This document shows, piece by piece, positions 7,804-15,074 of a stretch of 34,322 bases of DNA; positions within the stretch are counted from its first letter, which is position 1; each line of letters starts with the position of its first letter. The notes under the pieces were generated by a model that did no database searches, had not been told where the DNA came from, and worked only from the letters and a program-made list of their open reading frames with translations. This DNA is from an uncultured Porphyromonadaceae bacterium (lineage in GTDB: Bacteria > Bacteroidota > Bacteroidia > Bacteroidales > Muribaculaceae). The translations under genes and the position numbers were made by a program. The DNA lies in NCBI GenBank assembly GCA_947177365.1, contig CAMWUD010000004.1, positions 1 to 34,322 on the forward strand, given 5' to 3'.

Positions 7804-9134
7804 ACATTGGAGAATTTGTAAGCGAAGCCGATGGAAAGGATTTCTTTGATCTGAAGCTTGTGCCATTGCGGGTCGGGACAAGGCTGTGTCGAAGAGTCGT
7901 AGCGCATGTGGGCGAAAATCTGCGTGGTAAGAAAGCGGTTGATTTCAAACAGCAGGGTGTTTTCCCAGTCGGATTCGAAGCGGTCGTAGTCGGAGAAGGC
8001 GAATATTCGCGATGCGAAGCTTATGTTGTATGAAATTTTCCATTTCAGCTTGCATTCGCAGCTGGAACCGAATTTGCTTTTGGAGTATTTGCCTTCCGGA
8101 ATGTCGTATGCCGTAGCGTCTACTTTGTCGTTGATGCATGTACGCAGATTGTAGGTCAGCGGTGAAATCGAGGCATCGAACGTGAAGCGGCCTTTCTCGC
8201 TGGCGTAGTTGTAGGTCATACCGAGACCGATGTTCAGTTCGCCCGGCGATAGGAATGCGGCGCGTGTGGTGTGGCTGTTGCTCTGGTATGAGTTCAGCAG
8301 CTGAGTCTTGAACTGGGCAGTGAGCGAGTAGTACCAGCGTTTGGCGGCCTTGACACCGAAGGTGGAGTTGAACTGGAAGAGGTCCTCGCTGATGTTGTAG
8401 GCGTGCAGTGAGTCGTCCGGAGCGCTGTTCGAGCCGAGTTTGTACTGTGCATGGGTTTCGAAGAGCAGGTTCGGATGATACTTCTGGTTGAGCACGAGGT
8501 CCCAGTTGAGCTGGGCAATTGCGGTAAGGTTGCTGTTGCCGCCCTGATACCAGTTGGGCGACACGTAAGCCTGGCTGAACTGGAGTGATGCCGAGAAAGA
8601 GTTCATCCAATGGCGCTTGCGCAGGTCTACTTCGTGGATTTCGGCGTCGGCGATGAGGTCGGCCTCAAATTCGCGGATGTCGAAGCGGAGTGTGCCCGGG
8701 TCGATTACCGTACGGTACATTTTGGGCGCTTCGGGCAGGGTGGCCATGTTGTATCGCACCAGTTGTGGCGACGAGTAGAGGATGGCGTAGTTGAGCTGTT
8801 TTGCCAGACGGGCTGTGTTGTCGGCACGCCTGAGCCATTCCGGGCGGTAGTTGAAGTCCAGCGGATTGCTGCCGGCAGGCGCAGTCATGAATTCTTCAGG
8901 CGATATTTCGGGCAGGCCTATGGTCAGCGGGTCGTGGAATTCGTAATGGTCGAATACCAGAGGCATGAAAAATCTGTTGGGGAGAGGGTCGACGGTGATG
9001 GTGTCGGCCGGATTGAATGCGGGAGTGGTGTCGACTTCCTCAACGATGGCCGAAGTGAAATATCTGGCCTGAGGGGCGGCATGCGCGAATGAGAAGCACG
9101 ACAGTAGTAGAGAGAGTAGTACAAACTTGTTCAT
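7800..9134 (-). CDS. DUF3078 family outer-membrane protein
   Basis: A 444-residue exported protein with a signal peptide (residues 1-19, MNKFVLLSLLLSCFSFAHA). The C-terminal ~260 residues have the alternating pattern of a beta-barrel and contain the NWYQGGNSNLTAIAQLNW signature I associate with the Bacteroidetes DUF3078 family. The protein ends in an aromatic-containing strand (IGFAYKFSNV), as expected for barrel insertion. Its molecular function is unknown. The N-terminal 150 residues are extended and proline-rich, probably periplasmic. It is the first gene of a tightly coupled run (three successive ATGA overlaps) and begins 39 nt after menG ends, so it may be part of the longer phoH-purC-menG transcript. 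Confidence 0.82.
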   Translation of the reverse strand: MNKFVLLSLLLSCFSFAHAAPQARYFTSAIVEEVDTTPAFNPADTITVDPLPNRFFMPLVFDHYEFHDPLTIGLPEISPEEFMTAPAGSNPLDFNYRPEWLRRADNTARLAKQLNYAILYSSPQLVRYNMATLPEAPKMYRTVIDPGTLRFDIREFEADLIADAEIHEVDLRKRHWMNSFSASLQFSQAYVSPNWYQGGNSNLTAIAQLNWDLVLNQKYHPNLLFETHAQYKLGSNSAPDDSLHAYNISEDLFQFNSTFGVKAAKRWYYSLTAQFKTQLLNSYQSNSHTTRAAFLSPGELNIGLGMTYNYASEKGRFTFDASISPLTYNLRTCINDKVDATAYDIPEGKYSKSKFGSSCECKLKWKISYNISFASRIFAFSDYDRFESDWENTLLFEINRFLTTQIFAHMRYDSSTQPCPDPQWHKLQIKEILSIGFAYKFSNV

Positions 9135-9173
9135 TACCGGTTGATATTGATTGGTTTGGAAACGCTTCAGCGG

Positions 9174-9914
9174 TTATTTTACCGCTGTATACATGGTGCA
9201 TGCACCGAATGTCATCGGACGGAACGAGCAGTCGGAAAACCCGGCTTCCGCCATAAGGGCGCACATGTCCGGACCCTGCGGAACGGCGGCAATGCTCTCC
9301 GGCAGGTAGCTGTATGCACGGTCGTCGTTGCTGACCAGACGTCCGAGAGCCGGTATTATACGGCGTGTATAGAATCGGTACAGCGGACCGGTGAGTCTGC
9401 CGCGCGGGGTGGAGAGTTCGAGTACGCACAGCATGCCTCCGGGACGGAGTATGCGGTGCATTTCACGGTAACCTTCCAGCAGGTGCTCGAAGTTGCGCAC
9501 ACCGTAGGCCACAGTCACGACATCGGCCGAAGAGTCTTCGGCAGGAAGTGCCAGACAGTCGGCCTGATGCAGGCTTATGCGGTCTGACAGTCCGGCTTTC
9601 TCGACCTTCTTCCGTCCGACATCCAGCATGCCTTCCGAGAGGTCGTAGCCGGTGACGGCAGTTTCGGGTATGCGGCGAGCCAGGGCAATGGCCAGATCGC
9701 CGGTGCCCGTGGCGAGGTCCACCACCAGGCGCGGATGCCTGTGGCGGACCGTAGTGACAGCCTTGCGCCGCCAGAGCCTGTCGACGCCCATTGTCATGGC
9801 GCGGTTCATGAAGTCGTAGGCTCCGGAAATGGAGTCGAACATCTGACGCACCTGCTCTGTCTTGGCCCGGCTGTCGCCTTCGTAGGGGTTTATTTTTTCG
9901 GCTTTGACTTCCAC
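9174..9914 (-). CDS. menG: Demethylmenaquinone methyltransferase MenG (UbiE family)
   Basis: A SAM-dependent C-methyltransferase that makes menaquinone from demethylmenaquinone, the last step of the pathway; Bacteroidales use menaquinone only. The UbiE signatures are clear: YDFMNRAMTMGVDRLWRR, then the SAM-binding DLATGTGDLAIALA, GYDLSEGMLDVGRKK and VTVAYGVRNFEH, then RILRPGGMLCVLELSTP. The length, 246 residues, is standard. The start is GTG at 9912-9914, directly abutting the purC stop (TAA then GTG), so it relies on coupling with purC. An in-frame ATG occurs only well inside the conserved region. Confidence 0.94.
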   Translation of the reverse strand: MEVKAEKINPYEGDSRAKTEQVRQMFDSISGAYDFMNRAMTMGVDRLWRRKAVTTVRHRHPRLVVDLATGTGDLAIALARRIPETAVTGYDLSEGMLDVGRKKVEKAGLSDRISLHQADCLALPAEDSSADVVTVAYGVRNFEHLLEGYREMHRILRPGGMLCVLELSTPRGRLTGPLYRFYTRRIIPALGRLVSNDDRAYSYLPESIAAVPQGPDMCALMAEAGFSDCSFRPMTFGACTMYTAVK

Positions 9915-10865
9915 TTAGTTGAGAGTGTCGAGAAAGTCGAGTATGTTGGTTTCGATGCGGCGTTCGAGGTCTGCTTCAGGGGCGGGAACGAATTTCTCGC
10001 CTGTGATGTGCTCGTACAGTTCGATATAGCGCTGCGAAATACTGTTGCAGATTTCATCGGTCATTTCCGGCACAACCTGTCCGGGTTTTCCCATGAAACC
10101 GTTTTCAATCAGCCACTGGCGCACGAATTCTTTGGAGAGCTGGCGCTGCGGTTCGCCTTTTTCGAAGCGTTCCTGATAGCCGTCGGCATAGAAATAGCGC
10201 GATGAGTCCGGGGTGTGGATTTCGTCGATAAGGATTACTTTGTCGTCGAGTTTTCCGAATTCGTATTTTGTGTCGACGAGGATGAGACCTTTGTCTGCGG
10301 CCATCTTTGTGCCTATTTCAAAGAGAGTGCGGGTGTACTGCTCCATCACCTTGTAATCTTCTTCGCTTACGATGCCACGGGCGATGATTTCCTCGCGGGA
10401 TATGTTTTCGTCGTGTCCTTCCTCAGCCTTGGTGGTGGGGGTTATGATGGGTTCGGGGAAACGTTCGTTCTCACGCATGCCCTCGGGCAGTCTGACTCCG
10501 CAGATTTCGCGGGCGCCGGCTGCATAGTCGCGCCATGCGCTGCCTGTGAGGTAGCCGCGGATAATCATTTCCACACGGAATCCCTCGCAGCGTTTGCCGG
10601 CGGTGACCATGGGGTCGGGTGTGGCGAGTTTCCAGTTGGGCACGGCGTGTGCGGTGGCATCAAGGAATTTGGCTGCAATCTGGTTCAGCACCTGACCTTT
10701 GTAGGGAATTCCTTTGGGCAGTATCACATCGAAAGCCGAGATGCGGTCGGTGGCCACCATCACGAGCAGAGAGTCGTTGATGGTGTATACATCGCGCACT
10801 TTGCCGTGATAGACTGCGGTCTGTCCCGGGAAAGTGAAGTCTGTTTTTGTAAGGGTAGTAGCCAT
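9915..10865 (-). CDS. purC: SAICAR synthase PurC
   Basis: Phosphoribosylaminoimidazole-succinocarboxamide synthase, an ATP-dependent step of purine synthesis joining CAIR with aspartate. Recognisable segments include [11 protein letters not shown] (ATP-binding loop), [14 protein letters not shown], the [13 protein letters not shown] substrate motif, [11 protein letters not shown] and [13 protein letters not shown]. At 316 residues it is the longer, yeast-like form found in Bacteroidetes rather than the ~240-residue form of E. coli. It starts with ATG at 10863-10865, 15 nt after the phoH-like gene, and its stop abuts the menG GTG start. Confidence 0.97.
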   Translation of the reverse strand: MATTLTKTDFTFPGQTAVYHGKVRDVYTINDSLLVMVATDRISAFDVILPKGIPYKGQVLNQIAAKFLDATAHAVPNWKLATPDPMVTAGKRCEGFRVEMIIRGYLTGSAWRDYAAGAREICGVRLPEGMRENERFPEPIITPTTKAEEGHDENISREEIIARGIVSEEDYKVMEQYTRTLFEIGTKMAADKGLILVDTKYEFGKLDDKVILIDEIHTPDSSRYFYADGYQERFEKGEPQRQLSKEFVRQWLIENGFMGKPGQVVPEMTDEICNSISQRYIELYEHITGEKFVPAPEADLERRIETNILDFLDTLN

Positions 10866-10880
10866 AGCTATGATTGGTTT

Positions 10881-11885
10881 TTATTGGGTTTTCTTGCTGT
10901 CGTTGTCGCCCGGGTCGCCGTTCGGCGCGTCTGTCTGGCAGTCGTCGTGGCGGTCATCGTGGCGTTCGTATGCCTCGACGATGCGCTGTACAAGCTGGTG
11001 ACGCACTATGTCTTTCTTTCCGAACTGCACGCGTCCTATGCCGGGTACGCCGTCGAGTACTTTGAGGGCCTGGACAAGTCCGCTTGAAGAGGTGCGCGGC
11101 AGGTCGATCTGAGTCACGTCGCCGGTCACTATCATTTTCGCGCTCATGCCGAGTCGGGTGAGGAACATCTTGAGCTGGTGGGGTGTAGTGTTCTGCGCCT
11201 CATCGAGTACGATCACGGCATCGTTGAGGGTGCGTCCGCGCATGAATGCCAGCGGTGCGATCTGTATGACTTTGCTGTCCATGTATTCGCGGAGCTTTAC
11301 CGGCGGAATCATGTCTTCGAGGGCATCGTAGAGCGGCTGGAGATAGGGGTCGATTTTATCTTTCATGTCGCCGGGCAGGAAGCCGAGCTTTTCTCCGGCC
11401 TCTACCGCCGGACGCGACAGTATGATTTTGCGTACATGCCGGTTTTTAAGGGCGTCCACAGCCAGCGCGATGGCTATGTAGGTCTTGCCTGTGCCGGCCG
11501 GGCCGAGGGCGAATGTCAGGTCGTTCCGGCGGAATTCATCTACCAGGAGCTGCTGATTGGGGGTTCTGGCTGAGATGGGTTTTCCGTTGACTCCGAAAAT
11601 AATCACGTTGTCGCGCCGGATGTCTTTGGGTGTCTCGCCCTTGACAATGTCGAGGATTGTGTCTTCGGGCAGGGTGTTGTATTTTTCGGCGTATTCCTCG
11701 AGCTTTTTTATCTTGCTCTCGAAATCGGCGGTTTCCGCCTCTTCGCCTATGACTTTTATGACCGAGCCGCGTGCAGCCACTCTCAGTTTGGGAAAGAGGT
11801 TGCGTATGAGGTGCATATTAGTGTTGTTCACACCGTAGAAGCTGACCGGATCAACTTTGTCTATGATAATTATGCGTTCGATCAT
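10881..11885 (-). CDS. PhoH-like ATPase
   Basis: A PhoH/YbeZ-type P-loop ATPase. The Walker A GPAGTGKTYIAIALA, the SRPAVEAGEKLGFLPGD motif of the family and Walker B VIVLDEAQNT are followed by the MFLTRLG and TGDVTQIDLP sensor segments. The N-terminal ~110 residues carry the KH-like/PhoH N-domain (VNNTNMHLIRNLFPKLRVAARG). The role is probably in RNA metabolism or ribosome maturation, often together with YbeY, which is not in this window. The length of 334 residues is typical of Bacteroidetes. The last 25 residues are rich in Asp, His and Arg and probably disordered. It is first in the phoH-purC-menG run and has a good promoter 22 nt upstream of the ATG. Confidence 0.93.
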   Translation of the reverse strand: MIERIIIIDKVDPVSFYGVNNTNMHLIRNLFPKLRVAARGSVIKVIGEEAETADFESKIKKLEEYAEKYNTLPEDTILDIVKGETPKDIRRDNVIIFGVNGKPISARTPNQQLLVDEFRRNDLTFALGPAGTGKTYIAIALAVDALKNRHVRKIILSRPAVEAGEKLGFLPGDMKDKIDPYLQPLYDALEDMIPPVKLREYMDSKVIQIAPLAFMRGRTLNDAVIVLDEAQNTTPHQLKMFLTRLGMSAKMIVTGDVTQIDLPRTSSSGLVQALKVLDGVPGIGRVQFGKKDIVRHQLVQRIVEAYERHDDRHDDCQTDAPNGDPGDNDSKKTQ

Positions 11886-11907
11886 GTGATGACTTGGATT
11901 TGATGTG

Positions 11908-11938
11908 CAAAGTTAGTAAATCTTTGCAATTCTAACAA
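11908..11938 (-). promoter_or_regulatory. Promoter of the phoH-purC-menG run
   Basis: The minus strand carries the -7 box TAACTTTG (11908-11915) and a TTG (11936-11938) separated by exactly 20 nt, matching Bacteroidetes -33/-7 spacing. The box ends 22 nt before the phoH ATG. This is one of the best-formed promoters in the window. Confidence 0.75.
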
Positions 11939-11972
11939 GTCCGCGGCGGCTAATGTTGGGCGCCTCTGGGCC

Positions 11973-12014
11973 AAAAAAACGCGGACGCCCGGCTGTCGGA
12001 ATGACAACCGGGCG
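11973..12014 (-). terminator. Intrinsic terminator after the amidase/spanin-like unit
   Basis: On the minus strand a 12-bp stem (arms 12003-12014 and 11986-11997, one mismatch, 5-nt loop) is followed after a short GC stretch by seven T residues (11973-11979). It begins 4 nt past the stop of the spanin-like gene, so it closes that unit and separates it from phoH. Confidence 0.85.
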
Positions 12015-12018
12015 CATT

Positions 12019-12444
12019 TTACGGCTTTCTCAGCAGAAGCAGTGCTGTGAGGGTGAGCAGACCGACAGCGATGACAAGAAATCCGCTTTGCGGGCTGTCT
12101 GTTTTTCGGATGTCTGTCGCCTGATGTGAGTCCGAGACATGGAGGCTGTCGCTGCGGCTTGTGCGGCTGTGGATCGAGCCGGAGGTGCGGATGGAGTCGC
12201 GGTTGCTTATCCGCGTGGCCTTGATGCTGACTCTCTGCGGCCGGGCCACGCTGTCGAGTTCCACTACTATCACCGGCGAGTCGATCTGCAGATTGCGGAT
12301 TGCTGTCATCGAGGAGACTATGGAGTCGCAGCGGGCGCTAAGACGCGAGTACTCTGTTTCAGAGAGCGATACGGCAGTCTGCTGCCGCTGGCTGTGGCAG
12401 GCGCAGAGCGTCAGTGCCAATAGAATAAGTAGTGTGTCTTTCAT
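12019..12444 (-). CDS. Small lipoprotein with C-terminal membrane helix, unimolecular-spanin-like
   Basis: The 141-residue protein has a lipoprotein signal at its N-terminus (hydrophobic residues 5-13, then L-C-A-C with C16 as the likely lipidated residue) and a single hydrophobic helix at its C-terminus (about 121-138, GFLVIAVGLLTLTALLLL) ending in RKP. A lipid anchor for the outer membrane, a periplasmic span of ~100 Ser/Arg/Asp-rich residues and an inner-membrane helix with positive charges inside is the layout of phage unimolecular spanins such as T1 gp11. There is no sequence match I can claim. The ATG at 12442-12444 overlaps the stop of the amidase gene (ATGA), which supports the pairing. 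Alternative: an unrelated envelope-spanning lipoprotein. Confidence 0.65.
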   Translation of the reverse strand: MKDTLLILLALTLCACHSQRQQTAVSLSETEYSRLSARCDSIVSSMTAIRNLQIDSPVIVVELDSVARPQRVSIKATRISNRDSIRTSGSIHSRTSRSDSLHVSDSHQATDIRKTDSPQSGFLVIAVGLLTLTALLLLRKP

Positions 12445-12884
12445 AATGCAGCGTATTCGGCGGTGGCATTGAAACACGGGCAGTCCTTGGCCGCGAAGTC
12501 GCGGTGACTCCTGATGCGGGCATTCGGATAGGTGCCTCTGAGCGCCTTGAGCAGTGCGGTCAGAGCCGCTTTCTGGGCATCGGTTCTGGTGTCGGCCGCG
12601 TGTCCGGCGCTGTCAAGGCCTCCGACATATACAACGGCGATGGATTTGCTGTTGTGCCCCAGGCAGTGGGCACCGGCCAGATGGGGTGAGCGTCCGGGTG
12701 AGACAGTGCCGTCGAGAGCCACCACATAGTGGTATCCGATTGAACTGAATCCGCGCTGGCGGTGCCAGCTGTCGATTTCGGCCACACTGACCTGACGTCC
12801 GGCGCGGGTGGCGGTACAGTGTACGATGATTTCGTTGATTTCGCGGCGCGATTTCTCAAGCGCCGGCATTGCGTGATTTTCCAT
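12441..12884 (-). CDS. N-acetylmuramoyl-L-alanine amidase, T7-lysozyme-like endolysin
   Basis: A 147-residue Amidase_2 zinc enzyme cutting the bond between muramic acid and L-alanine in peptidoglycan. Zinc ligands H22, H127 and C135 and the catalytic Y51 and K133 can all be placed. Each sits five residues later than the corresponding T7 lysozyme residue (H17, H122, C130, Y46, K128), so the fold and size match closely. There is no signal peptide, as in phage endolysins that need a holin or other route to the wall. The ATG at 12882-12884 is 4 nt after a -7 box; a second ATG five codons in would give exact T7 numbering and is an alternative start. It is coupled to the spanin-like gene downstream. 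Confidence 0.9.
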   Translation of the reverse strand: MENHAMPALEKSRREINEIIVHCTATRAGRQVSVAEIDSWHRQRGFSSIGYHYVVALDGTVSPGRSPHLAGAHCLGHNSKSIAVVYVGGLDSAGHAADTRTDAQKAALTALLKALRGTYPNARIRSHRDFAAKDCPCFNATAEYAAL

Positions 12885-12888
12885 GCCG

Positions 12889-12896
12889 CAAAGTTA
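12889..12896 (-). promoter_or_regulatory. Candidate -7 box of the amidase unit
   Basis: The minus strand reads TAACTTTG, a full TAnnTTTG match, 4 nt before the first amidase ATG. No TTG is found at the right -33 distance, so this rests on the -7 box alone. If used, the transcript would be leaderless for the first ATG or have a ~14-nt leader for the second. Confidence 0.45.
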
Positions 12897-12924
12897 TGTC
12901 CGATGGCGCGGCTTTGCGGTGGAT

Positions 12925-12965
12925 AAAAAAAGTTAACCGGGCCGCGGAGCTTGTCCGTGGCCCGG
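12925..12965 (-). terminator. Intrinsic terminator after the NagB-like/PIG-L gene
   Basis: On the minus strand CCGGGCC-A-CGG (12955-12965) pairs with CCG-C-GGCCCGG (12937-12947), with a 7-nt loop. The stem is followed by TTAAC and a T run (12925-12931). It lies 24 nt beyond the stop of the 12989-14968 gene and upstream of the amidase promoter. Confidence 0.82.
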
Positions 12966-12988
12966 TGTTGTAGAACTGTAGTCTGAGG

Positions 12989-14968
12989 TCAGAGCGGATG
13001 GTACTGCACGAATGCCTCCATGGCTTCATATGATGCCAGACCGAGGTTTTCGTACAGGCTTGCTGTAGCGCGGTTGCGCTCTTCGGCGCGCTGCCAGAAC
13101 AGACGGTCGTCGTCGCCGAGGAAGGGTGCGTTCTCCATCTGGCTCTGGTGCTTGAGGATAGAATTGCGTTTGAAGCGCAGTTCTTCGGGCGAAATAGGCA
13201 CAGCCATTTCGATGTGGTCGATTTCCCATTCGGCCCAGGCGCCGCGGTACATCCAGATGCGGCAGTCTTTCATCCAGGGCTGTTCTTTAAGCTCGTCGAT
13301 GGCGGCGAGAACGGCGTCGGTGCAGACGCGGTGGGTGCCATGGGGGTCGGCAAGGTCGCCGGCCACGAAAATCTGGTGGGGACGAATCTCTTCGAGCAGA
13401 TTTTTCACTATGTTGATGTCGCGTTCGGAGAGTTCGCCTTTCTTTACGGTACCTGTCTCATAGAAGGGCAGGCGGAGGAAGTGTACGTTCTCCGGTTTCA
13501 CCCCGATATAGGAGCATGCTATCGATGCTTCGGCCTGGCGTATCATGGTCTTGATTTCGCGTACTTCGGGAGAGTCGATGTCGCTTACGGAGCGTTTTGC
13601 GCTTACGCCGGCTTGTACATCGTGGCTCAGGCGGAGATATTCTTCGGTGTCGAATCCGAACATTGGGGCAATCTTGTCCATCATCAAGAAGTAGCGCATC
13701 ATGTCCTCGTCGCCTACGGCTATGTTGCCGGAAGTCTCATATGCCACGTGAACGTCGTGTCCCTGGTCGACAAGCCGCTTCAGAGTGCCTCCCATGGAGA
13801 TGACATCGTCGTCGGGGTGAGGCGAGAACACAATCACGCGTTTGGGATAGGGATTGGCGCGTTCGGGGCGTGAAGTGTCGTCGGCATTCGGCTTGCCGCC
13901 CGGCCATCCGGTGATGGTGTGCTGCAGTTCGTTGAACACCTGTATGTTGACGTTGTATGCCGAACCGTAGGTAGCCACAAGTTCGCCAAGACCGTGGTCG
14001 TTATAGTCTTTGTTGGTGAGTTTGAGGATGGGTTTTCCTGTGATGCCGCACAGCCATACGATGGCTCTGCGCACCTGCTTGGGATTCCATTCGCAGCTGG
14101 TGACCATCCAGGGGTGGGAAATGCGGGTGAGGTCGTCGGCGGCGGGGAGGTCGAGAGTGATGTGGGCGTTCTGGTGGAGCTGGAGGAAGCTTGCGGGAAT
14201 CGAGTCGCTTACGGGACCTTCGATTGCTTCTTCCACGACTTTCGAGGAATTTTCGCCCCAGGCCATGCACATGATGCTGTCGGCCGAGAGCAGATTTGCC
14301 AGACCGAGGGTGATGGCGGTCGACGGACAGATGTCGCACTTGTATGCGTTCTGTATCATGTGGCGTTCTTCATCGCTGAGCAGAACCAGGCGACAGTGTG
14401 ATGTGGCGCTTGAACCGGGCTCGTTGAATGCGAGGGCGCCGCCGGGGCCGATTTCGCATATGGTCACGTCGATGCCGCCGCAATCGGCAATCTTGCGTTC
14501 GTATTCCTTGCAGTAGTCGAACATCGACTCCATGGTTACAGCCGGATTGATGGAGTGTACGTTGCTTTCGCGTATGTTCACATGGTCGAGCAGTACTTCG
14601 CGCAGACAGGCGAGAGTCGACGGGCCTTCGGGCTGGAGCGGAAAAAATTCGCTGATGTTGAATATGGTCACGCGGTCCATGGAGAGTTCGCCGCGCCGGT
14701 ACATTTCAATCAGGCGGGCATAAACGGGGTGGGTGGAACGTCCGGCGCCCAGAGCCATCACACAGCGGTTTTTCGCAGCTACACAGCGTCGGATTTCATC
14801 GGCGATGCGGCGTGCGAGCTGTTCGCTGGCGTCATCTGAGGTTTCGTAGATGGTGGTCTGGATTTTTTCTTCTCTTGTCAGGGCGGCAAGTTCGAGATCG
14901 CTTTCCGGCGCGTAGTAGCGGCGTGGAATGCGGTCGAGTTTGATTTGAGAACTGAGATTTGTTTTCAT
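12989..14968 (-). CDS. NagB-like/PIG-L (LmbE) fusion protein, annotated in relatives as glucosamine-6-phosphate deaminase
   Basis: A 659-residue fusion typical of Bacteroidetes. Residues ~30-290 are a glucosamine-6-phosphate deaminase (NagB) domain; ~378-640 are a PIG-L/LmbE zinc deacetylase domain with SPHPDDDV (382-389) and DPHGTHR (541-547) as metal-binding motifs. The deaminase catalytic positions are altered: E. coli D72 in NMDEY aligns with S106 in NISEF, and D141 and H143 in NDGHIAFNEP align with G176 and A178 in PGGALAFNEP; only the Glu of FNEP is kept. Deaminase activity is thus doubtful, while the deacetylase half looks intact, so a function on an N-acetylated amino sugar is plausible. 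The start is the ATG at 14966-14968; a longer frame upstream is not credible. Confidence 0.88.
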   Translation of the reverse strand: MKTNLSSQIKLDRIPRRYYAPESDLELAALTREEKIQTTIYETSDDASEQLARRIADEIRRCVAAKNRCVMALGAGRSTHPVYARLIEMYRRGELSMDRVTIFNISEFFPLQPEGPSTLACLREVLLDHVNIRESNVHSINPAVTMESMFDYCKEYERKIADCGGIDVTICEIGPGGALAFNEPGSSATSHCRLVLLSDEERHMIQNAYKCDICPSTAITLGLANLLSADSIMCMAWGENSSKVVEEAIEGPVSDSIPASFLQLHQNAHITLDLPAADDLTRISHPWMVTSCEWNPKQVRRAIVWLCGITGKPILKLTNKDYNDHGLGELVATYGSAYNVNIQVFNELQHTITGWPGGKPNADDTSRPERANPYPKRVIVFSPHPDDDVISMGGTLKRLVDQGHDVHVAYETSGNIAVGDEDMMRYFLMMDKIAPMFGFDTEEYLRLSHDVQAGVSAKRSVSDIDSPEVREIKTMIRQAEASIACSYIGVKPENVHFLRLPFYETGTVKKGELSERDINIVKNLLEEIRPHQIFVAGDLADPHGTHRVCTDAVLAAIDELKEQPWMKDCRIWMYRGAWAEWEIDHIEMAVPISPEELRFKRNSILKHQSQMENAPFLGDDDRLFWQRAEERNRATASLYENLGLASYEAMEAFVQYHPL

Positions 14969-15037
14969 GATAATTATGTAGTCGTATTTGAGGGGAGGTT
15001 TTGAAGTCGGAGAGAAGGCGGAAGGCCTTGTTGACAG

Positions 15038-15068
15038 CCGCCGGAAAAGACAGCGTCTTTTCCGGCGG
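15038..15068. other. Perfect 14-bp inverted repeat between two minus-strand genes
   Basis: Arms 15038-15051 and 15055-15068 are perfectly complementary around a 3-nt centre (AGC on the plus strand). It lies 7 nt after the lipoprotein stop. Neither strand has a T tract next to it, so it may be a transcript-end stabiliser or a weak terminator rather than a classical one. Confidence 0.6.
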
Positions 15069-15074
15069 TGCATG

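Noticed and set aside
10215-11087. 290-codon plus-strand frame opposite purC and the PhoH-like gene
   Set aside because: Antisense to two well-supported genes, no domain.
12019-12884. Full prophage around the amidase
   Set aside because: Neighbouring genes are housekeeping on both sides; no capsid, tail, integrase or holin gene is present, so only the two-gene unit is supported.
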